Shown piece by piece: positions 46,601 through 55,600 of a stretch of 64,000 nt of DNA. The stretch spans positions 114,402,244 through 114,466,243 of the forward strand of contig NC_134357.1 in the NCBI RefSeq assembly GCF_048569485.1, read 5' to 3'. Below the pieces are notes generated by a model, which saw only the letters and a program-made list of their open reading frames with translations, was not told where the DNA came from and did no database searches. Position 1 is the first letter of the stretch; the number at the start of each line of letters is the position of its first letter. Made by a program: the position numbers and the translations under genes. The DNA comes from Anomaloglossus baeobatrachus (taxonomy: Eukaryota > Chordata > Amphibia > Anura > Aromobatidae).

Positions 46601-49600
46601 TTGGCGAACGTTTGGATGAAATCATCAAACAATACAAGGGAAAGGATACATCTTTACCCCAGCCCAAACCGAACATACCCCAACAGAGGATGGGGCAGTC
46701 GAGGTTTCGGTTCTTTCGGGGCGCGGGCAGGTCCCAATTCTCCTCGTCCAAAAGGCCTCTGAATAGATCAAGGGCTCTCCGATTCATGGCGGTCTAAGTC
46801 AAAAAGACCACCGGAGGTGCCGCTACCAAAGCGGCTTCTTGATGGCTTTCGGTCTCCTCAATCCGCATCCTCGGTTGGTGGCAGGCTTTCCCGCCTTTGC
46901 GACTCCTGGCTGCCAAGGGTAAAAGACCGTTGGGCGAGAGACATTCTGTCTCACGGTTACAAGTTAGAGTTCGCCTCTCGTCCCCCGACTCGATTCTTCA
47001 GGTTATCCCCGCCTCCCGAGCGAGCCGAGGCTCTTCTGCAGGCGCTGGGCACCCTGAGGGCAGAAGGAGTGGTGGTCCCTGTTCCTCTTCAGCAACAGGG
47101 TCACGGGTTTTTCTCCAACCTGTTTGTGGTTACAAAGAAGGACGGGTCTTTCCGTCCTGTCCTGGACCCGTAACTGCTCAACAAACACGTATAGACCAGA
47201 CAGTTCCGGATGGAAACCCTCCGCTCCGTCATCGACTCAATGTCCCCAGAAGATTTCCTTGCATCGATCGATATCAAAGATGCTTTTCTCCACGTACCGG
47301 TGGCTCCAGAGCACCAACGCTTCTTGCGCTTCACCATAGGAGACGAACACCTGCAGTTCGTGGCACTGCAGTTCGGCCTGGCTACAGCCCCACGGGTTTT
47401 CACCAAGGTCAGGGCTACAGTAGTTGCGGTCCTCCACTCTCAGGGTCACTCGGTGATCCCTTACTTGGACGATCTGCTGATCAAGGCACCCTCTCAAGAG
47501 GCATGCCAACACAGCCCCGACGCTTCTCTGGGGGCTCTCCAGAGTTTCGGGTGGATCATTAATTTTCCAAAGTCAAATCTGACACCAGCCCAATCGCTGA
47601 CATATCTTGGCATGGAGTTTCATACCCTATCGGCGATAGTGAAGCTTCCGCTGATCAACAAGCGTTCACTACAGAAAGGGGTGCAATCTCTCCTTCAAGG
47701 TCAAGCACACCCCTTGAAGGGCCTCATGCACTTCCTGGGGAAGATGGTGGCAGCAATGGAGGCAGTTCCTTTCGCGCAGTTTCACCTGCGTCCTCTTCAT
47801 TGGGACATCCTACGCAAATAGGACAGGAAACCGACGTCCCTCGACAGGAACGTCTCCCTCTCTCAGGCAACCAAAGCTTCCCTTAGGGGGTGGCTTTCTT
47901 CCCACTTCATTATCGCATGGGAAATCCTTCCTACCCCCATCCTGGGAGGTGGTCACGACGGACGCGAGTCTGTCAGGGTGGGGAGCAGTCTTTCTCCACC
48001 ACAGGGCTCAGGGTACGTGGACTCAGCAAGAGTCCTCGCTTCAGATCAATGTTCTGAAGATCAGGGCAGTGTATCTTGCCCTAAAAAGTGTTCCAGCAGT
48101 GGCTGGAAGGCAAGCAGATCCGAATTCAGTCGGACAACTCCACAGTGGTGGCTTACATCAACCACCAAGGCGGAACACGCAGTCGGCAAGCCTTCCAGGA
48201 AGTCCGGCGGATTTTGATGTGGGTGGAAGCCACGGCCTCCACCATCTCCGCAGTTCACATCCCGGGCGTCGAAAACTGGGAAGCAGACTTTCTCAGTCGC
48301 CAGGGCATGGACGCAGGGGAATGGTCTCTTCACCCGGGCGTGTTTCAGGAGATCTGTTGCCGCTGAGGGAGGCCGGACGTCGACCTAATGGCGTCCCGGC
48401 ACAACAACAAGGTCATGGCATTCATGGCACGCTCTCACGATCACAGAGCTATGGCGGCAGACGCCTTAGTTCGGAATTGGTCGCAGTTTCAACTCCCTTA
48501 TGTGTTTCCTCCGCTGGCACTGTTGCCCAGAGTGTTACGCACGATCAGGGCCGACTGCCGCCGCGCCATCCTCGTCACTCCAGACTGGCCGAGGAGGTCG
48601 TGGTACCCGGATCTGTGGCATCTCACGGTAGGCCAAACGTGGGCACTACCAGTCCGACCAGACTTGCTGTCTCAAGGGCCGTTTTTCCATTTGAATTCTG
48701 CGGCCCTCAACCTGACACTGTGGCCATTGAGTCCTAGATCTAGCGTCTTCAGGATTATCTCAAGAGGTCATTGCCACTATGAGACAGGTTAGGAAACCAA
48801 CGTCCGCCAAGATCTACCACAGGACGTGGAAAAATTTCCTGTCGTGGTGCTCTGCTCGAGGTTTTTCTCCCTGGCCTTTTGCCTTGCCCATTTTTCTGTC
48901 CTTCCTTCAATCTGGACTGGAAAAGGGTTTGTCGCTCGGCTCCCTTAAGGGACAAGTCTCAGCGCTCTCTGTGTTTTTTCCAGTAGCGCCTAGCCAGACT
49001 TCCACAGGTATGCACGTTCCTGCAGGGGGTTGTCACATCGTTCATCCTTACAAGCGGCCGTTAGAACCCTGGGATCTGAACGGGGTGCTGATGGTTCTTC
49101 AGAAACCACCATTCGATCCAATAAGGGATATTTCTTTCTCACGCCTTTCGCAGAAAGTGATTTTCCTAGTAGCAGTCACTTCACTTCGGAGAGTGTCTGA
49201 GCTAGCAATGTTGTCGTGCAAAGCCCCTTTCCTGGGGTTCACCAGGACAAGGTGGTTCTGCGTCCGGTTCTGGAATTTCTCCCAAGGGGGGTACCCCCCT
49301 TTCATCTCAATCAGGATATCTCCTTACCCTCTTTTTGTCATCATCCATTTCACCAATGTGAAAAGGATTTGCACTGGTTAGATCTGGTGAGAGCACTCAG
49401 GCTCTACATTTCTCGTACGGCGCCCCTGCGCCGCTCGGATGCACTCTTTGTCCTTGTCGCTGGCCAGCGTAAAGGGTCACAGGCTTCCAAATCAACCCTG
49501 GCCCGGTGGATCAAGGAACCAATTCTCGAAGCTTACCGGGCTGCCGGTTCCCTCAGGGCTCTAGGCCCATTCTACCAGAGCCGGGGGCGCGTCCTGGGCT

Positions 49601-52600
49601 TTGAGGCACCAGGCTACGGGTCATCAGGTGTGTCAGGCGGCTACCTGGTCGAGCCTGCACACTTTCACGAAACACTATCAGGTGCATACCTATGCTTCGG
49701 CGGATGCCAGCCTAGGTAGACGAGTCCTTCAGGCGGCGGTTGCCCACCTGTAGGAAGAGGCCGTTTTACGGCTCTATTACGAGGTATTATTTTACCCACC
49801 CAGGGATTGCTTTTGGACATCCCAATTGTCTGGGTCTCCCAATAGAGCGACAAAGAAGGGAATTTTGTTTACTTACCGTAAATTCCTTTTCTTCTAGCTC
49901 TAATTGGGAGACCCAGCACCCGCCCCTGTTTTTTTGTGTACACATGTTGTTCATGTTGTTTGGTTTCAGTTCTCCGATATTCCTTCGGATTGAATATACT
50001 TTACACCAGTTTATAATCTTTTCCTCCTTCTTGCTTTTGCACCAAAACTGAGGAGCCCGTGGGAGCACGGGGGGTGTATAGGCAGAAGGGGAGGGGCTTA
50101 ACACTTTTAAGTGTAATACTTTGTGCGGCCTCCGGAGGCATAGCCTATACACCCAATTGTCTGGGTCTCCCAATTAGAGCTAGAAGAAAAGGAATTTACG
50201 GTAAGTAAACAAAATTCCCTTCTTTGCATGCAGTTACGCTGCGATCTGCACTGCAGCGTAACTGCATGCGTCTTGCGTCCCCAGCATAATCTATGAAGAT
50301 TATGCAGGAGACGTGCGCACGTGGCATATTAGAGCGCAGCGCTTCAGCTGCTGCCCGAAGCGCGCGTTCTAAGAAGTGAATTCACTTCTTTCCTACGCTC
50401 TGCATGCAGCCTCTGCTCTGTCTATGGGAGGGGGCTGCAGTCAGTGCATGGAATCCGCTTTTTTTTTCATTACGGACTCTTTCTGCAGCCATTTGAAGCG
50501 CATGTGTGCTGTTCAAATCGCTGCAGAAATTTCTGCAGGGACAGAACGCTACGTGCGCACATAGCCTTAGAAATCAGTAATGCTGTGTGCATGTTGCTGC
50601 TTTTTTCCTTGCAGTTGTTTGGTGCAGAAAAAATCAGCATGTCAATTATTCAGTTTTTTCCTGTGTTTTTTGGTGGAGAAACTTTCAGCAGCGTGTGCAC
50701 ATATCCTTAACATTCTTACTCTATTCCCCAGTGTGGAATACACAAATGCCGTTCCTGCAATCAAAAATATAGTTCCTGATGAAATAATAAAGAAATCCGA
50801 AGGGTATCAGGAAAACATGCACCATAAAACGTATTGTGCAATTTCTCCTGAGTACACAGATACCTCATATGTGGTGGAAATCAATTGTTTGGGCGCACGG
50901 CAGGGCTCAGAAGAGAAGGAGCGCCATTTCACAGTAAAATTGGTTGGAATTATTAGCGGACGCCATGTTGCATTTGGGGACCCCCTGAGGTGCCTAAACA
51001 ATGGAACTCCCCCACATGCGATGTGAGACTCGTGCATCGCTTTCACGTGTGGCACTGGGCTGACCCTTACAATATTCAGTAAAAAATACTGTAGTTGACA
51101 ATTACTACAGTATAATTTTACTGGCCCTAAACTAAGTTTATTTGTATTTCTTTCTTAGTTTACAGAAAAAAAATCAGGACACACGCATGGATGTGCTGCA
51201 AAAAGGGGGAGACTAGGTGGGCGGAGGATGGGAGAGGGCGGGGCGGAGGATGGGAGAGGGCGGGGCGGAGGATGGGAGAGGGCGGGGCGGAGGATGGGAG
51301 AGGGCGGGGCGGAGGATGGGAGAGGGCGGGGCGGAGGATGGGAGAGGGCGGGGCGGAGGATGGGAGAGGGCGGGGCGGAGGATGGGAGAGGGCGGGGCGG
51401 AGGATGGGAGAGGGCGGGGCGGAGGATGGGAGAGGGCGGGGCGGAGGATGGGAGAGGGCGGGGCGGAGGATGGGAGAGGGCGGGGCGGAGGATGGGAGAG
51501 GGCGGGGCGGAGGATGGGAGAGGGCGGGGCGGAGGATGGGAGAGGGCGGGGCGGAGGATGGGAGAGGGCGGGGCGGAGGATGGGAGAGGGCGGGGCGGAG
51601 GATGGGAGAGGGCGGGGCGGAGGATGGGAGAGGGCGGGGCGGAGGATGGGAGAGGGCGGGGCGGAGGATGGGAGAGGGCGGGGCGGAGGATGGGAGAGGG
51701 CGGGGCGGAGGATGGGAGAGGGCGGGGCGGAGGATGGGAGAGGGCGGGGCGGAGGATGGGAGAGGGCGGGGCGGAGGATGGGAGAGGGCGGGGCGGAGGA
51801 TGGGGGAGGGCGGGGCGGAGGATGGGGGAGGGCGGGGCGGAGGATGGGGGAGGGCGGGGCGGAGGATGGGGGAGGGCGGGGCGGAGGATGGGAGAGGGGC
51901 GCGGCAGATCGGGGAGGGTGAGAGGTGGGGGAGGGAGCTTCAGATTAAGAGGATGGTAGAGCAGGCAGCAGATCAGGGAGAGTGAGAGAGGGGGCAGCAG
52001 CTGATGAGGGAGAGCGGGCAGCAGATCGGGGAGGGTGAGATGGGGGAGGGGGCAGCAGATCGGGTAGGGTGAGATGGGGAGGGGACAGCAGATCGGGAGG
52101 GTTAGATGGTGGAGAGCGGGCAGCAGATCGGGAAGGTGACATGGTGGAGAGCGGGCAGCAGATCGGGAAGGTGACATGGCGGAGGCGGGCGGCAGATCGG
52201 GAAGGTGACATGGCGGGCAGCGGGCGGCAGATCGCGGAGGTGACATGGCGGACAGCGGGCAGGAGATTGCGGAGGTGAGATGGCGAAGGCGGGTGGCAGA
52301 TCGCACAGGGTGGGAGATGGTGGAGGGGGCAGCAGATGAGGATAGGAGATCACGGAGGGGGGCAGCAGCTGATGGGAGAGAGCGGTGGCAGATGGAGGCG
52401 GCTGCAGCAGATAGAGATCGGTGGCAGTGGCAGCGGATCGGGGCCAGGGGCTTACCAGGGCACTTGCAAGGATCACTCCCCTCGGCTTCCACGGACGGAG
52501 TAAAGCGGAGGGGAGCGGTCTCCGGCCCCAGATCCACGGTGATTGGAGAGATTGGTCACAAGGCCGATCTCTCCAATCAGAGCTGGGGGCAGGTGAAGCA

Positions 52601-55600
52601 CTGATCACCCAGCTCCAGCCAATGGCCAGTGCTACAGCTGCACTGATCAGGGCTGGATTTCAATGTTTAAGCCATTTTCAATGGCTGAAATATTACAGTG
52701 GCTGTGATTGGCTGAGCGGTGTTCGTCAGCCAATCACAGCCTCCGTAGGTCCGGGGAGGAGGCACCACCCCTCCTGAGGTTAGGCAGAGGGCCCCTCCTC
52801 CCCGAATCTAAGGTTTTTGTAAACTGATTGCACTCACTGGGGCTCCGGGGCTGCAATTTTGCCATGACGTACTGGGTACGTCATGGGTAGTTTAGCACCA
52901 TGTCACCATAATGTACCCAGTACGTCAAGGGTCTTTAAGGGGTTAATCTAAGTTCCCTGACCCTTTTGTTATTCTCTCTCCAGTATCTTCACCTTCGATC
53001 ACCACCACTCCTGTTGGTCTCCAGCAGTTTGTGACCTACTGGATCGCTCCAATGTTTTATAGAATGAACTAGAGGTCACTCAAAGTTTGAGAGTCTCGTT
53101 TCGACCTTGTCCTGGCTCTCAGCTGTTCAGAAGTTGCAGTCCAAAGAAAGCGCTGTGGAGCTGTAGTGACGTTGATAAAAGGTGAAGATTCCGAATGGAG
53201 TATCTTACTAGGGACAGGGGACTTAAAAATACCATTTTAGTGGTGGAAAAAAAAAACGCTGGAGTGGTGCTTTAACCCCTTCACGACTGCGGGCAGTAAA
53301 ATTACGTCCTATTTTAACGTGACTTAACGACCAGGGACGTAATTTTACTGCCTAAAGTTCATTTGATTGCCGTGGCCATAGCAACGTCTTTCAAATGATG
53401 TCCCCTGCTGTTTCTTACAGCAGGGGACCTTTGCTTGACCCCAGGGGGGGTGGCATCGCCACCCCCCATAGGCGATCGATGTGATTGGCTGTTCAAATCT
53501 GAATTGCCAACCACATCGTTCGCACTAACTTCGGCAAAAATAATGCCCGAATTAGTGCGAGACTGTGAAATCCAGCTATGAGATGCCGTAGCAGCTACAG
53601 CAGATCATAGGTGGATCTCAAACATGTCGCCCCCAGCCCCTGCAGCACTGATTGGAGCGATCGTGCTATGACGCGCAATCGCTCCAATCAGTGTGCAGTG
53701 GGGCGGTCTGATCTGCGGGTGGCCGCCCTCCCCAGGCCTGTCCTGGTCTGGGGACCCTCCCCAAACATGTCTGCAGCGTGGAGTGGCTGGTACTTTTGGT
53801 ACCACGCCGCCTCTGCTGTCACCGCGCCTGCTCCAATGGTAAGTATTGCGCTCCGGCGATGGCCCCTGTGCGCTCCCGTGAAGGCCCCTGCCCGTGCCCC
53901 CCCCGATCTGCCCCCCTACGCCCCGATCTGCCCCCCAGCATCCCTATCTGCTCCCCACGCGATCTGCCTGCCTCCTCTGTCATCTCTATTCTGCTTCCAA
54001 GGTTCCTTCCTTCTGCCTTTGCTTCTCAGCCCCCTCTGCGCTCCCTCTAACCCCCCCCCATCTGCCCCCCCATCTGCCCCCCCTCTCCCCATCCTCTCCC
54101 CATCCCCCCCCTGCACCCCCCCCCCCCGACGTCCTCTTACCTGCCTTCACGGGTCGTCCGAGCTCTTCACTGGCTCGATCACATCTGCCTCCATCGCTGG
54201 GTCCTTCTGCTGATCTGTCCAACGTCCTGCCTGCTGCTGGTGTAAAGCTGTCTATCTCACTGCCTTTTTGTTCCTCTGCAGCTCTTCTGGTCAGTGATCC
54301 TCTTGGTACTGAGTATAACTTTTTTTTTTTTTTTTCTTGTATCCTGTCCATTTTTACACTTCATCCGTCCGTGCGTCCCGCCAAGCGCTGATCAGGGATG
54401 CAGATAACGGATCTGCATCCGTGGTCAGTTTTTGGCGTGATTTTTTTCCGTATTCGCAACGCTTTTTGTATCGCGTCCATCCGTGCGTCCCGCCGAGCAC
54501 TGATCAGGGATGCACATAACGGATCGGCATCCCTGCTCAATTTTTGGCGTGACTTTGTTCCGTATTCGCGACGCTTTTTGTTAAGTTAAATGGCGTTCCT
54601 TCTCTTCTGAGCCCCGCCGTGCGCCCAAACAATTACTTTCCACCACATGAGGTATCTACGTACTCAGGAAAAATTGCACAATATGTTTTATGGTACATTT
54701 TTTCCTGGTACCGTTGTAAAAAAAAAGCTACCTGGTTGATACAAAAATTTTGTGGTTAAAAAAAAAAAATAATTTTCACGGTTCAACGTTATCAACTTCT
54801 GTGGAGCCCCTGAGGGTACAAGGGGCTCACCAAACATCTAGATAAATTCCTTGAGGGGTCTAGTTCCGAAATGGGGTAATTTGTGGGGGAGCTCCACTGT
54901 TTAGGCACCATAGGGGGTCTCCAAACGTGACATGGCGTCCGCTAATGATTCCAACCAATTTTGCTGTCAAATGGCGCTCCTTCTCTTCTGAGCCCCGCCA
55001 TGCGCCCAAACAATTACTTTCCACCACATATGAGGTATCTGCGTACTCAGGAGAAATTGCACTAAATTTTATGGTGAATTTTTTGCTGATACCCTTGTGA
55101 AAAAAAAGCTACCTAGTTGAAGCAACAGTTTTGTGGTAAAAAAAAAAATTTTTCTTTTCACGGCTCAACGTTATAAACTTCTGTGAAGCCCCCAGGTGTT
55201 CAAAGTGCTCACCAAACATCTAGAAAAAATATTTGAGGGCTCTAGTTTCCAAAATGGGGTCACTTGTGGGGGAGCTCCATTGTTTAGGCACCTCAGGGGG
55301 TGTTCAAACCCGACATGGCGTCCGCTAATGAGTGCAGCTAATTTTGCACTCAAAAATTCAAATGGCGCTCCTTGCCTTCCGAGCACTGCCGTGTGTCAAA
55401 ACATTTGATTTCCACCACATATGAGGTATCTGCGTACTCAGGAGAAAATGCACAATACATTTTATGGTGCATTTTTTCCTGATACCCTTGTGGAAAAAAA
55501 AGCTACCTAGTTGAAGCAACCGTTTTGTGGTAAAAAAATTTTTTTTTCTTTTCACGGCTCAACGTTATAAACTTCTGTGAAGCCCCCAGGTGTTCAAAGT

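Larger units (their letters stand above)
44369..50225 (+). mobile_element. DIRS-type retrotransposon, copy C
   Basis: This copy spans 5.86 kb with TTCTTT at both ends, inverted terminal repeats, an internal complementary region (about 49825-49910) and remains of all three coding regions. It is broken, with about ten or more breaks. A noncoding block of its leader (about 44950-45110) recurs about 370 bp later (about 45321-45480). It is a close relative of copy B, in the same orientation, and is inserted in a MITE within COX5B intron 2. Confidence 0.93.
44347..50566. mobile_element. MITE split by DIRS copy C
   Basis: The left stub, 44347-44368 (GGCTATGTGCGCACGTTGCA), and the right arm, 50226-50566, ending CTACGTGCGCACATAGCC, are inverted ends of one MITE of about 360 bp. 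DIRS copy C sits between them. The right arm has further short palindromes (GCAGTTACGCTGC with GCAGCGTAACTGC near 50229-50263). Confidence 0.75.
50711..52942 (-). mobile_element. TTAA-type dispersed element carrying a 22-bp minisatellite
   Basis: The right end, AAAGACCC-type in complement and finishing TTTAAGGGG, is followed by TTAA (52943-52946). 50790-51025 is an inverted copy of the tandem unit found at 54588-55990 (GGTATCTGTGTACTCAGGAG-type phrases), so this element and 53276-56541 share sequence in opposite orientation. The left end is uncertain. Long proline/arginine ORFs on the minus strand here are minisatellite and GC-rich artefacts. Confidence 0.5.

Noticed and set aside
51155-52537. 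460-codon proline/serine-rich ORF on the minus strand and 230-260-codon ORFs on the + strand
   Set aside because: They come from the 22-bp minisatellite, whose unit gives open frames on both strands, and from GC-rich repeats beside it. No domain, start context or splice evidence.
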